A DNA stretch of 35,533 bases, taken from Megasphaera sp. (GTDB taxonomy: Bacteria; Bacillota; Negativicutes; Veillonellales; Megasphaeraceae). Where the stretch lies: contig JALCNL010000017.1 in the NCBI GenBank assembly GCA_022649055.1, positions 1 through 35,533 of the forward strand. Direction: 5' to 3'. The number at the start of each line of letters is the position of its first letter. Within the stretch, counting starts at the first letter, position 1. Position numbers and translations under genes: made by a program. Below, piece by piece: positions 1-9,044 of this stretch. The notes under the pieces were generated by a model that did no database searches, had not been told where the DNA came from, and saw only the letters and a program-made list of their open reading frames with translations.

Positions 1-115
1 AAGCCAATGCCTCGGTGAAAAGGCGAATAAACAACTGCAATAATTTTGTTTCTCGTACGATAGCGGTATCGGATTCCTTTATTATTTTGATAATTTCTGT
101 TACAATATATTCCAT
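1..115 (-). CDS. N-terminus of a gene running off the left edge, probably a transposase
   Basis: Reading the minus strand from an ATG at 113-115 gives 38 uninterrupted codons (start MEYIVTEIIKIIKESD) that continue past position 1. An AAAGG ribosome-binding site lies about nine bases upstream. The peptide is helical and amphipathic, rich in I/L/E/K, much like the N-termini I remember for ISLre2 (UPF0236) transposases, but 38 residues cannot prove the family. The upstream 240 bases carry nested inverted and direct repeats, as expected at the end of an insertion sequence. I see the open frame, RBS and repeats; the transposase identity is inference. It could be another short-helix protein. Confidence 0.45.
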   Translation of the reverse strand, partial: MEYIVTEIIKIIKESDTAIVRETKLLQLFIRLFTEALA

Positions 116-180
116 GAGAAGACCTTTAGTTGTGATATATTTTGCTGGCGAGGCAATATATCTATTATCTAGGTCTTCTC
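116..180 (-). promoter_or_regulatory. Hairpin covering the ribosome-binding site of the left-edge gene
   Basis: The ten bases 116-125 and 171-180 are exact reverse complements, and an inner stem follows (134-140 region with 151-161, bulged). In the minus-strand RNA the 3' arm contains the AAAGG ribosome-binding site and ends immediately before the ATG at 113-115. A transcript entering from outside would therefore fold up the start of the gene. IS10 and IS50 are known to block transposase translation from read-through transcripts in this way. On the plus strand the same hairpin is followed by eight T (181-188) and could act as a terminator. Confidence 0.5.
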
Positions 181-356
181 TTTTTTTTGCAATATCTTAC
201 CGAGAACTATTTTACTCTAAGGTGATGAACGTATGTGTCAAGAAGTTCTCGATAAATGTATTGACCTAGATAATAGTCAGACTCATCGTAATATATCTAT
301 TATTTAGGGTTTCTCTTTTTTGGACAATATCTTACCGAGAACTATTTTCACTAAAG
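155..356. repeat. Pair of imperfect direct repeats (155-222 and 290-356) with embedded inverted repeats
   Basis: Two copies of a ~67-base unit match at most positions. Each begins AATATATCTATTAT, contains a TTCTCTTTTTT run, and ends with CAATATCTTACCGAGAACTATTTT. Between them, 263-276 is the exact reverse complement of 162-175 (14 bases), and 244-251 that of 201-208. So the first copy also faces a partial inverted copy. Such clustered direct and inverted units near the start of a putative transposase gene look like subterminal transposase-binding sites of an IS end. The outer boundary of the element is not visible, since its other end lies outside the window. Confidence 0.6.
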
Positions 357-387
357 GAATCAATGCAGTAGTTACACTAATTTATAA

Positions 388-418
388 TAAAAAAAGACTC
401 TGTTTTTGGACAGAGTCT
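388..418 (-). terminator. Intrinsic terminator of ompH
   Basis: A nine-base stem (395-403 with 410-418, loop of six) is followed, on the minus strand, by a run of seven T (388-394). It lies just after the ompH stop codon at 433-435, so it ends ompH transcription. On the plus strand the hairpin is not followed by a T run. Confidence 0.85.
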
Positions 419-432
419 CAATAATAAAATTA

Positions 433-861
433 TTACTGCAGTAATTTGCTTACTTCATTTGTTTCGTCTATGGCATTATCAGCACCAGCAATAATAGCTC
501 CCTGTGCTACGATACAGTCTAGATTTTTGTCTACCCGGACTTGTTCTACTTTTGCAACAACGTCTTTTTCAATTGGCGTAATTAATGTGTTTTCCAGTGT
601 GTTTAGGCGCTGTGCAAGTTGTTTCCCTAAATCTTGTTTTTCTTGATCCGTTTTTAATGAAGGTGCTTTTTTAGTAAATTCTTCATTAGCAGATTTGATG
701 GCGGATTGCATTTGAGCACTTACCTTTGGAAAATCCTTATGGGCTTGTACTAATGCGTCAAAATTAACATATCCCACACCCGAAGCAAAAGCAGATGTTG
801 TTGCAATAATGCTCATCATACCTGCTATAGTCAAAGATGCTAATTGTTTTTTTAATTTCAT
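433..861 (-). CDS. ompH: OmpH/Skp-family periplasmic chaperone
   Basis: 142-residue protein of the OmpH (Skp) family, which in diderm bacteria binds unfolded outer-membrane proteins in the periplasm. Residues 1-27 form a Sec signal peptide: KLKK, then a hydrophobic stretch, then an ASAFAS-type cleavage region. The mature part begins GVGYVNFDALVQAHKDFP, typical of the family, continues as a charged coiled-coil segment (about 50-95), and ends with the usual beta-strand segment before EVSKLLQ. A good AGGAGG ribosome-binding site precedes the ATG. It has its own promoter and terminator, so it is monocistronic. This is the clearest sign in the window that the organism has an outer membrane, as Negativicutes do. 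Confidence 0.85.
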   Translation of the reverse strand: MKLKKQLASLTIAGMMSIIATTSAFASGVGYVNFDALVQAHKDFPKVSAQMQSAIKSANEEFTKKAPSLKTDQEKQDLGKQLAQRLNTLENTLITPIEKDVVAKVEQVRVDKNLDCIVAQGAIIAGADNAIDETNEVSKLLQ

Positions 862-914
862 GCTATATTCCTCCTGAATTTATTTCAATAATTTTTATTG
901 TTATTGTGACTATG

Positions 915-943
915 ATTATAACAAACTTAATATAAAAAAACAA
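915..943 (-). promoter_or_regulatory. Sigma-70-type promoter of ompH
   Basis: On the minus strand TTGTTT (938-943) and a perfect TATAAT (915-920) are separated by 17 bases. The predicted transcript begins about 45 bases before the ompH ATG. Confidence 0.7.
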
Positions 944-980
944 CTAAACGAAGCCTATTTCCGACTATTTTTGTCTGTCT

Positions 981-1412
981 TTAAAGCGGTGTATTTTTTT
1001 TAGATGCTAATGTTTCCGTGTCGGTATCATCTAACTCTTCATCTTTAATATACATGTATTTATCCTTTTTCATTTTATCAATGATTTCCGGTACCATGGC
1101 AATCAATTTTTCAAAAGCCGATGCTTGATAACCGCCTTTTTTGATGGAAAACATTTCCACACGGTCACCCTTGATGACCAAAATTGCTGTGGGTTCCAAT
1201 TTTGCGCCACCGCCGCCGCCAGCACTGTTGCGGCCCGTTTCACACTTTCCGTTATACCCGCCGGAAGCAAAGCCTAAGGTCACGTCAACAAAAGGAACAA
1301 GAATTGCGTCGCCGATATGTACGGTTTCACCAACAACGGTTTCTACTTTGATCATACGTTGGAAGTTTTCAAAAATTGTTTCCAAATTATTTTTTATGTA
1401 GCTATTATCCAT
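981..1412 (-). CDS. gerW: GerW/YtfJ-family protein
   Basis: 143-residue protein of the GerW (YtfJ) family. In Bacillus this protein is needed for proper spore germination, but relatives occur in many non-spore-formers where the role is unknown. The sequence shows the family pattern: N-terminal helix (ENLETIFENFQRMIKVETVVGE-like region), a VPFVDVTLGFASGG segment, a glycine run (NSAGGGGGAKLEP), and AILVIKGDRVEMFSI; an acidic tail follows. Its ATG lies inside the end of ytfI (8-base overlap), so the two are translationally coupled. The same ytfI-ytfJ order exists in B. subtilis. Whether this organism sporulates cannot be told from the window. Confidence 0.85.
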   Translation of the reverse strand: MDNSYIKNNLETIFENFQRMIKVETVVGETVHIGDAILVPFVDVTLGFASGGYNGKCETGRNSAGGGGGAKLEPTAILVIKGDRVEMFSIKKGGYQASAFEKLIAMVPEIIDKMKKDKYMYIKDEELDDTDTETLASKKNTPL

Positions 1413-2145
1413 GTGAGTGTTCCCTTCCTTTTTTTAGCCAGTGAAACAAAAATAAACGGACTGGCTTAGATAATATAAAGTTGATAGAATATGTAAGCAA
1501 CACCGCCGGATATACACGGCCCGCAGCATATCCTTGACAGTCGTATTCTTCTTCAACAAAATTAAAGCGGAGTTCGTTCTTATTTAAAGGTATTGCAGCA
1601 TATAATATTCCTGCGAATATGCCTGTTTCGTAAGGTTCAGGGAATCCTAATGAACCTTTTAAATAAAAAGAACGCATACGAGAATGTCGTAATATTTGCA
1701 GCAGATAAGCAGTTCCTGTTTCAATAAACGCTTCATTTAATACATATGGCCGCCACCAAGATATTGGTGGTTTTTCTTTAGGTGAGAATGTATTTTTGTT
1801 GACTGTTTTAATTTTCTCATAAGTTGTCTGCTGACTTTCCTGCTCTAATTTATGCCAGACTGATTGTGAATCGTCTTGACTTGGATCAGCAGTATCTTTG
1901 GATTTTGATGGGGGGGTGGATACAGTATTTTTGCATGTGTGCCAGCGTATATACAGGATAGTTTGCAGGGGTTTGCCATATTGGTAATCTAATTCATAGT
2001 ATAATGCATGTCCTAACCAATGCACTTTCCAATTAAAATGAAAAGGATCATGAATATATATTCGGCTTTCATATACTACAGGTATGCAAAGGCATATGAT
2101 GAGGAGCATGAAGAATAGTACCGGAATAATGGTTAACCCATTCAT
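1405..2145 (-). CDS. ytfI: DUF2953 membrane-anchored protein (YtfI-like)
   Basis: 246-residue protein with an N-terminal membrane segment (about 5-25). The C-terminal half has the DUF2953 signature: a GSLGFPEPYETG stretch followed by a hydrophobic segment, FVEEEYDCQGYAAGRVYP, and a second hydrophobic segment near 215-235. The middle (about 80-120) is polar and variable. Function is unknown; the family regularly sits directly upstream of ytfJ/gerW, as here, with overlapping stop and start. A clear AAGGAGTG ribosome-binding site precedes the ATG. The upstream 80 bases are very AT-rich with several TATAAT-like strings, none with a convincing -35. Confidence 0.8.
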   Translation of the reverse strand: MNGLTIIPVLFFMLLIICLCIPVVYESRIYIHDPFHFNWKVHWLGHALYYELDYQYGKPLQTILYIRWHTCKNTVSTPPSKSKDTADPSQDDSQSVWHKLEQESQQTTYEKIKTVNKNTFSPKEKPPISWWRPYVLNEAFIETGTAYLLQILRHSRMRSFYLKGSLGFPEPYETGIFAGILYAAIPLNKNELRFNFVEEEYDCQGYAAGRVYPAVLLTYSINFILSKPVRLFLFHWLKKGREHSHG

Positions 2146-2228
2146 ACAATCACTCCTTGTCTATAATGTAATAGTATAATTATATTATTCTGCATTATAT
2201 GGTTTGAATCCTTTTTTATATACCTATA

Positions 2229-3326
2229 TTACTCTTGTTTGTTAAAAATACAATTAACATTTTCTGAACCAAAACAGCGTGAACAGGAAATGCAAAGAGA
2301 AGGTTCCGTATTTCCTGTTTTCCAAATTTTAGGAAGATCGGGCTGGCGTAATAAAGGGCGGCACATAGAAATAAATGCAACGGGATTTTGTTTTAAATAT
2401 TGCTCCATATCAGTGGCAGAACGAAAACCACCTACAACGCCTATATCTATTTTGTTTTTGAGTAAGGTCGATATATCGGCCGCATATTTTGAAAAATACA
2501 TCGGCTCTTTTGTACGGCGGATAGCACGAATAGGACCTTGACGAGGTAAGGAGGATGTATTGCCCCCGCTGATTTCAACAGCATTGATACCGATACGAGA
2601 TATCCACAGAATGACTTGTTTGCTTTCTTCAAAAGTCATACCGCCTTCTTTCATAAAATCAGAACTATTGATTTTGACCCAAATCGGGAAATCCGGACCA
2701 ACGGCTTGGCGGATAGCTTTTAAAGAAAATAAAAGAAAACGAGCTCTGTTTTCTAAGGCTCCACCATAGTCGTCAGTACGAGTATTATAATACGGTGTTA
2801 AAAATTTGCTGGCCAAATATCCATGAGCACCATGGAATTGAACACCATCAAAACCAGCTTTTTTTACTCGAACAGCAGCTTTTGCAGCATCTTGAATCAG
2901 TTTTTCAATTTCTTTTATTGTTAAGGCGTGCGATTCTTTACTGCCGGCATTCATCTCTGGAATTCCGCTCGGACTGACAATAATTCGGTTTTCTCCTTCA
3001 GGAACTAAGATTGCCGAACCCATGATGACTATTTGAGCAATAATTTTCCCGCCTTTATCATGAACACGTTTTGTCAGTTTTTGTAATGGCGCAATACAGT
3101 CATCTGTGTCAATGCAAATTTGGCAATGTTGATGAGGTTCCATGGGACTGATAGCCATCATCCCCGTAATAATAATACCCACACCACCGTCTGCCAAGGT
3201 TTCATACATCTGGATCAGGCTTTCCGTGGGGAATCCGTTGCTATCAGCTCTTCCCTCAAACGTTGCGGAACGGACAATGCGGCAAATTGTGTTGATACCG
3301 CCGATGGTTGTATTATCAAATAACAT
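2229..3326 (-). CDS. Old-yellow-enzyme-family flavin oxidoreductase with C-terminal cysteine cluster
   Basis: 365-residue FMN-dependent TIM-barrel oxidoreductase (NADH:flavin oxidoreductase/old yellow enzyme family). The motif HGAHGYLASKFLTPYYN...RTDDYGG (from about residue 165) is diagnostic. The C-terminus carries four cysteines, C-x2-C-x2-C-x7-C, resembling the [4Fe-4S] site of 2,4-dienoyl-CoA reductase. The second, FAD/NAD-binding half of that enzyme is absent. The usual AQLxHxGR motif reads AQIVIMGS here, so the conserved His is replaced and substrate range is likely different. A longer frame opens at 3383, but AAGGAGAG at 3332-3339 and the family N-terminus (MLFDNTTIGG) favour 3326. Substrate unknown; possibly an ene-reductase. 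Confidence 0.85.
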   Translation of the reverse strand: MLFDNTTIGGINTICRIVRSATFEGRADSNGFPTESLIQMYETLADGGVGIIITGMMAISPMEPHQHCQICIDTDDCIAPLQKLTKRVHDKGGKIIAQIVIMGSAILVPEGENRIIVSPSGIPEMNAGSKESHALTIKEIEKLIQDAAKAAVRVKKAGFDGVQFHGAHGYLASKFLTPYYNTRTDDYGGALENRARFLLFSLKAIRQAVGPDFPIWVKINSSDFMKEGGMTFEESKQVILWISRIGINAVEISGGNTSSLPRQGPIRAIRRTKEPMYFSKYAADISTLLKNKIDIGVVGGFRSATDMEQYLKQNPVAFISMCRPLLRQPDLPKIWKTGNTEPSLCISCSRCFGSENVNCIFNKQE

Positions 3327-3350
3327 AAAATCTCTCCTTAAAAAACTAAA

Positions 3351-3387
3351 TAATGCAAAAAAGTTTTTTTGCATTACCACCATTATA
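3351..3387 (-). promoter_or_regulatory. Palindrome at the transcription start of the oxidoreductase gene
   Basis: A perfect inverted repeat (3351-3362 with 3365-3376, two-base centre) lies directly downstream of a TATAAT on the minus strand (3382-3387) and upstream of the ribosome-binding site. The matching -35 is poor, which suits a regulated promoter. The repeat could be an operator at +1 or a hairpin at the 5' end of the mRNA. Confidence 0.5.
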
Positions 3388-3522
3388 TGATAAAACTAGT
3401 AAAAACGCTACAATTATTATTAATAATTCAGGTAATTTTCCTAAATCAACTTAGACATATCTCTTGTCTTTTCTAGTTAGACAAATGACATTTAGCAGAT
3501 AAAGCATAATATATAGATTTCG

Positions 3523-3551
3523 TTGTATTAAGTAAAGATTTCGTGTATAAT
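3523..3551 (+). promoter_or_regulatory. Promoter of purA
   Basis: TTGTAT (3523-3528), 17-base spacer, perfect TATAAT (3546-3551). The transcript would begin near 3558, about 40 bases before the purA ATG. No purine riboswitch or PurR-box pair was recognised between them. Confidence 0.75.
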
Positions 3552-3593
3552 AAGGGTGTTTGTTAAAAGATGTTATACGAAGGGATGTTATGA

Positions 3594-4883
<1,290 letters not shown>

Positions 4884-4907
4884 GATACCATTTGGATAAC
4901 ACCATAA

Positions 4908-4958
4908 CATAAACACAAAGAGCAGCTTTCTTCTTGAAGGCTGCTCTTTGTGTTTATG
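4908..4958. terminator. Bidirectional terminator between purA and metF
   Basis: A perfect 19-base stem (4908-4926 with 4940-4958, loop of 13) with a GC-rich core and A/T-rich base. Its right arm overlaps the metF stop codon (4954-4956), so the last metF codons form part of the stem. T runs are modest on both sides, but the stem position between convergent genes supports termination in both directions. Confidence 0.75.
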
Positions 4959-5811
4959 CTTTTACGATTTTGCTTATGATATCAATGTGATTCATTGGCA
5001 TAATATGTACACCTGCAGAAAGCTTGCGAATTTCTGTATACTGTTCACGAGCAATTTCAATTCCCGCTTCTAAACCGCCTTTGCGGAGACGATTCATTAT
5101 ACGCCTGGGAATAGAAATACCTGGAACATTGTTTTCTAAATAGGCTGCCATTTTGATTCCCCGTAATGGCATAAGACCAAGCAGTATGGGAATATTGAAC
5201 CGAGATGCATTATCTATAAAGCGTTTGGCTACTTCTAAATCGTATATTGGTTGGGTTTGAATAAATTCTGCACCAGAAGAGACTTTATTTGCTAGTTTTG
5301 CTATTTCAAGTGATTGGTCGGATGCTCCGGGATTTGCTGCGGCACCAATGTAGAAATGAGTAGCAGCTCCCAATGCATTTTCGTTGATGTCCGTGCCTGT
5401 ATTGAGGGTATGGGCTAAGCGAATTAAACCACAAGTATCCGTTTCAAAAACAGCTTTCGCCTGGGGAGTATCACCATTTTGTGGATTATCACCGGTTAGA
5501 GTTAGGATATTATGTACACCTAGTCCGGCGGCTCCAAGTAATTCTGCCTGCAAGCCGATATAGTTACGATCACGGCAGGTAAGGTGAAAAATAGTTTCAA
5601 TGCCGCAATCTTCTTGAATAATGTGGGCTAAAGCGATAGGACTCATGCGCATTTTTGCCATAGGACAGTCTGCAATATTAATGCCATCAACCATTCCTTT
5701 TAATGTTGACGCTTGTTCTTCGGTGATTTTAGCAGAAGCACTTTTTGGCGGATCCAATTCTACTGTGATTGTGAATTCTCCCGCTTTGTGTTTTTCTTTT
5801 AATGTATTCAT
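4954..5811 (-). CDS. metF: Methylenetetrahydrofolate reductase
   Basis: 285-residue FAD enzyme reducing 5,10-methylene-THF to 5-methyl-THF, the methyl donor for MetH. The TIM-barrel family marks are visible: ITVELDPPKS (Glu18, catalytic acid region), HLTCRDRN, NILTLTGDNPQNGD, and AEFIQTQPIYD. Length matches the short bacterial catalytic form without a regulatory domain. Its ATG overlaps the metH TGA (ATGA, 5808-5811), so the two are translationally coupled. It is the last gene of the SAM-riboswitch-controlled operon. Its reductant (NADH or ferredoxin) cannot be told; no MetV-like partner gene is present in the window. Confidence 0.93.
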   Translation of the reverse strand: MNTLKEKHKAGEFTITVELDPPKSASAKITEEQASTLKGMVDGINIADCPMAKMRMSPIALAHIIQEDCGIETIFHLTCRDRNYIGLQAELLGAAGLGVHNILTLTGDNPQNGDTPQAKAVFETDTCGLIRLAHTLNTGTDINENALGAATHFYIGAAANPGASDQSLEIAKLANKVSSGAEFIQTQPIYDLEVAKRFIDNASRFNIPILLGLMPLRGIKMAAYLENNVPGISIPRRIMNRLRKGGLEAGIEIAREQYTEIRKLSAGVHIMPMNHIDIISKIVKA

Positions 5812-8195
5812 TGTTTTCCCCCCATTAATATATTTGCCAAACGGACTGTATCTGTGGCATTGCTGGCGTAAGCGTCAGCGCCTGCTTTATGTGCATATTC
5901 CGAGGTGAGTACGGCTCCACCGACAATAACTTTAACTGCCAAATTTTCTTTTTTTAATGCCTGTATGGTTATATCAATTTGCGGCATTGTTGTTGTCATA
6001 AGAGCACTGAGTCCCACCAGCGGAGCTTTTGATTGATGAACGGCAGATACAATTTTTTGGGGAGAAACATCTTTTCCTAAATCAATGACTTCATACCCGC
6101 TGTTTTCTAAAAGTGCGATGACAATATTTTTTCCTAAATCATGAACATCGCCTTTTACTGTTGCGATAACAAAAGGCCCTTTTCTTTTGATATTAAATTT
6201 TCCTGGCAGTGCTTTTTTTAAAGCTATAAAAGCTGCTTGCATTGTTTCTGCCGCTATCATTACTTGCGGTAAGTAACAGCGTCCTTTGCCATACTCTTCT
6301 CCAATTGCTGTCATAGCGGCAGTGAGGCCATCGTTTGTAATAACCATGGGATCTATACCGGCATTCAAAGCTTCGTTTAATAAGGAACCAATTTCTTCTT
6401 TTGAACCATCTCGTACAGCTTGTTGAATTTTTTTTAAGGGGGAAAGGGTTTTATTGTTTTTGAGTTGATGCTGATTTTCGATAGGCTGATTTTGAAAGCG
6501 AGTAATATAATTATGGGCGGCGGAATCATAACCGAGTAATAGAAGAGAACGAACATAAGCATCTATTAAATCGGACTGTAATGGATTCATAATTGGAGCG
6601 TTGAGGCCAAAAGCCAGTGCCATAGCTAAAAAATTGGCATTTAAACCAGAACGGCCGGGCAATCCAAAGGATATATTGCTTAATCCCATGACAGTAGGTA
6701 TTTTTAAGGTTTCTTTGTAAGTGCGTAGTGTCTGCAGCGTTTCTTTTGGCGCGTTAGTTGAGGAGGCTGCTGTAAGAACCAAGGGATCTGCTAATAGGTC
6801 TTCATGGCGCAGGCCTGTTTGCAAAGCTGCCTTGTATATTTTTTTGATTAATGCGAGACGGCCAGCTGCTGATTCCGGAATTCCTTTAGGTCCTATAGGC
6901 AGACAAAGAACGGCGGCGCCGTATTTTTTTGCAATGGAAAAAATAGCGGACATTTGTGAGGAGTCAGCATTGACAGAGTTTATTAAGGTTCGTCCAGGAT
7001 ATATACGAAGTGCTTTTTCTAAAACCGCAGGACTCGTTGAATCAATAATTAATGGGGTATCTACCAGCATAGAGAGTTCTTTAACGACATTTTCCATAAG
7101 TGCTGCTTGGTCGACGTCAGGAACGCCCATATTGATATCCAAAAGATGTGCACCTGCTTTTACTTGGTTTAGTGCTTCGGTCTTAATTGGAACAAAATTT
7201 TGTTCTTGTAAATCTTTTTGCAGCGCTTTTCGTCCTGTAGGATTAATGCGTTCACCGATAATGACGGGAGGATGACCACCGCCGATGTATACAATGCTGG
7301 TTCGGGAAGTGAGTGCTGTAGGAGGTGTAATTGTTTTTCGCTTATAGGGTACCGCACGATCTAAAGCTTGTTTCATAGCGGCTAGGTGTTCTGGCGATGT
7401 GCCGCAGCAACCGCCAATATATGTAGCACCAGAATTAACCATGGCTTGAACATACTCGGCCATGTCATTGGGGCGTAGGGGAAAAACAGTTTTACCGTCA
7501 ATTAGTTTGGGTAATCCTGCGTTAGGCTGAATAACAAGCGGTAAATTACTTACGTCGGACATACGGGTAATAAGAGGAATTAATTTATCCGGACCTAGAG
7601 AACAGTTTGCTCCAATAATAGAAGCACCCAAGCTTTCCAAAAGCACGGCAGCTGCTTCTGGTGTTGTACCCGTAATAGTTCGACCGTCTTCGCTGAAAGA
7701 AAACTCACACATAATGGGGATGCTTGGAGCGGCATCTTTAACGGCCAATATTGCTGCACGCATTTCCTGGATATCAATAATAGTTTGAATAAGTAATATA
7801 TCGGCACCCGATTCAGCTAATATGCTGGCTTGTTCATAGTAAGCTTGGTATACGTCTTCAAAATCAGTGTCTCCTAAAGGGGTAATAAACTTACCGGTAG
7901 GTCCCATGTCACCCAAAATTTTAGTATTTGTCCCATCAACGGCCTTTTTTGCATTAAACATAGCAGCCCTGCATATTTCTTTTACTTTATCAGCACATCC
8001 GTATTCACTCAATTTGATGCGATTAGCTCCGAACGTATTTGTTTGAATCAAATCACTACCAGCTTTTATGTAACTACGATGAATATTTTCAATGGCTTGC
8101 GGATGTTCTATGTTTGATAATTCAGGACAATCTCCAGGCCGTAAATAACCTTGTTGCTGCAATACGGTTCCCATAGCGCCATCTAATAAAAACAT
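5808..8195 (-). CDS. metH: Cobalamin-dependent methionine synthase lacking the reactivation domain
   Basis: 795-residue enzyme transferring a methyl group from methyl-THF via cobalamin to homocysteine. Domains in order: homocysteine-binding barrel (1-285) with zinc ligands Cys198 and Cys263/Cys264 (GANCS, GGCCGTSP); pterin-binding barrel (about 305-560, starting GERINPTG); cap (about 585-670); B12-binding domain (about 673-795) with DVHDLGKN, whose His685 ligates cobalt. The fourth, SAM-binding reactivation domain of E. coli MetH is missing and is supplied by the gene just upstream. The frame stays open to 8324, but MFLLDGAMGT is the family N-terminus and AAAGGAA lies upstream of 8195, inside the end of the preceding gene (7-base gap). 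Confidence 0.95.
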   Translation of the reverse strand: MFLLDGAMGTVLQQQGYLRPGDCPELSNIEHPQAIENIHRSYIKAGSDLIQTNTFGANRIKLSEYGCADKVKEICRAAMFNAKKAVDGTNTKILGDMGPTGKFITPLGDTDFEDVYQAYYEQASILAESGADILLIQTIIDIQEMRAAILAVKDAAPSIPIMCEFSFSEDGRTITGTTPEAAAVLLESLGASIIGANCSLGPDKLIPLITRMSDVSNLPLVIQPNAGLPKLIDGKTVFPLRPNDMAEYVQAMVNSGATYIGGCCGTSPEHLAAMKQALDRAVPYKRKTITPPTALTSRTSIVYIGGGHPPVIIGERINPTGRKALQKDLQEQNFVPIKTEALNQVKAGAHLLDINMGVPDVDQAALMENVVKELSMLVDTPLIIDSTSPAVLEKALRIYPGRTLINSVNADSSQMSAIFSIAKKYGAAVLCLPIGPKGIPESAAGRLALIKKIYKAALQTGLRHEDLLADPLVLTAASSTNAPKETLQTLRTYKETLKIPTVMGLSNISFGLPGRSGLNANFLAMALAFGLNAPIMNPLQSDLIDAYVRSLLLLGYDSAAHNYITRFQNQPIENQHQLKNNKTLSPLKKIQQAVRDGSKEEIGSLLNEALNAGIDPMVITNDGLTAAMTAIGEEYGKGRCYLPQVMIAAETMQAAFIALKKALPGKFNIKRKGPFVIATVKGDVHDLGKNIVIALLENSGYEVIDLGKDVSPQKIVSAVHQSKAPLVGLSALMTTTMPQIDITIQALKKENLAVKVIVGGAVLTSEYAHKAGADAYASNATDTVRLANILMGGKQ

Positions 8196-8202
8196 ATAAC
8201 AA

Positions 8203-8871
8203 TCATTCCTTTCTAGAAGAACAAATATTGTGCATAGAACAATTGCAACAACCAGAGGGGATACTGTTTTTGGCAGCCGAACGAGCCATACCAATAATTG
8301 CGGTAATAGATTTTTGAGGTACAAGCATGCAGCCGGAAGTTATATGAATATCAATTTGATCAGCATGTATAGCTTTAATTAAATTCAGTTGCTGCGTCAG
8401 AGGCCAATCTCCATATCCAGGACTATAACGCCAGGTAGTTTCATAGCCTTGTTTTGCCGCCATTTTATCAATATAATGATTTAACTGATCGGCAATTGTT
8501 TCAGTAGCGGTTATGGCTGCTGCATCCAGCATAAGCCCCCTGGAATATTCTTTTTTTGAAAATAGGGTGTTAATTTCTTTTTCTATGTCACTGCCAATCG
8601 TTACTGCCATGATAATTGCGATTTTTGCATTTTCTAAATGTTTTCGAATTTTAGAGCCTTCAACAGTAAAAGGTTCTTCGCATAAGAGTTGGTAGGATTC
8701 GGCATCATAGCCACATTGTTGGAAAATACCCCGTGGTTTGGCAATAGCTAGTGCAGTCGTACATGCGTCTGCAACAATTTTATCAGAAAAATTTTCAGCT
8801 GCGCGCAAACCAGCATATCGCCTTGTTTCCGCGATGTCTATTTTTTGAAGAAATCCATTAAATATAGGCAT
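8203..8871 (-). CDS. Stand-alone methionine synthase reactivation protein
   Basis: 222-residue homologue of the C-terminal activation domain of MetH, which binds SAM and remethylates oxidised cob(II)alamin. The RYSPGYGDWPL stretch (148-158) corresponds to the Arg-x-x-x-Pro-Gly-Tyr motif that contacts SAM. The C-terminus has four cysteines (208, 209, 211, 217: SGCCNCSMHNIC), which suggests a metal or Fe-S site absent from E. coli MetH. A split arrangement is known in Thermotoga maritima. The longer frame to 8946 runs into the riboswitch, so the ATG at 8871 with GAAGGGAAA upstream is the start. It is the first gene of the operon, directly under SAM control. Confidence 0.88.
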   Translation of the reverse strand: MPIFNGFLQKIDIAETRRYAGLRAAENFSDKIVADACTTALAIAKPRGIFQQCGYDAESYQLLCEEPFTVEGSKIRKHLENAKIAIIMAVTIGSDIEKEINTLFSKKEYSRGLMLDAAAITATETIADQLNHYIDKMAAKQGYETTWRYSPGYGDWPLTQQLNLIKAIHADQIDIHITSGCMLVPQKSITAIIGMARSAAKNSIPSGCCNCSMHNICSSRKE

Positions 8872-8892
8872 AATATATTTCCCTTCATATAA

Positions 8893-9040
8893 CAAAAAAG
8901 ACTCTTTCACAAATGAAAGAGTCGAATCTACGTGCTGTTCTCTCATCTGTCAGATAATATCTGCAGGAATTAGCACCGCTTTTGCGGTTGCCGGATTTCA
9001 TCGGGCCTGTCCCTCCATCGCTCTTGATAAGAGTTATCCT
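8893..9040 (-). ncRNA. SAM-I (S-box) riboswitch with intrinsic terminator
   Basis: On the minus strand the leader carries the S-box landmarks in order: CTTATCAAGAG (9021-9031), GGAGGGACAGGCCCGATGAAA (9001-9018 area), CCGGCAACC, GGTGCTAATTCC and CAGATGAGAG, which closes P1 (about 8940-8945 with 9028-9033). The expression platform is a ten-base stem (8900-8909 with 8914-8923) followed by six T (8894-8899). Known behaviour of this class is termination when SAM is abundant, shutting off the activation protein, metH and metF. Confidence 0.96.
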
Positions 9041-9044
9041 TATT

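Noticed and set aside
15-269. Plus-strand 84-codon frame at the left edge
   Set aside because: It runs through the repeats and hairpins, has no useful ribosome-binding site and no recognisable protein features; the minus-strand frame from 115 is better supported.
8872-8946. Extended N-terminus (25 residues) of the activation protein
   Set aside because: These codons fall in the riboswitch P1 and terminator, so they are leader RNA and not coding.
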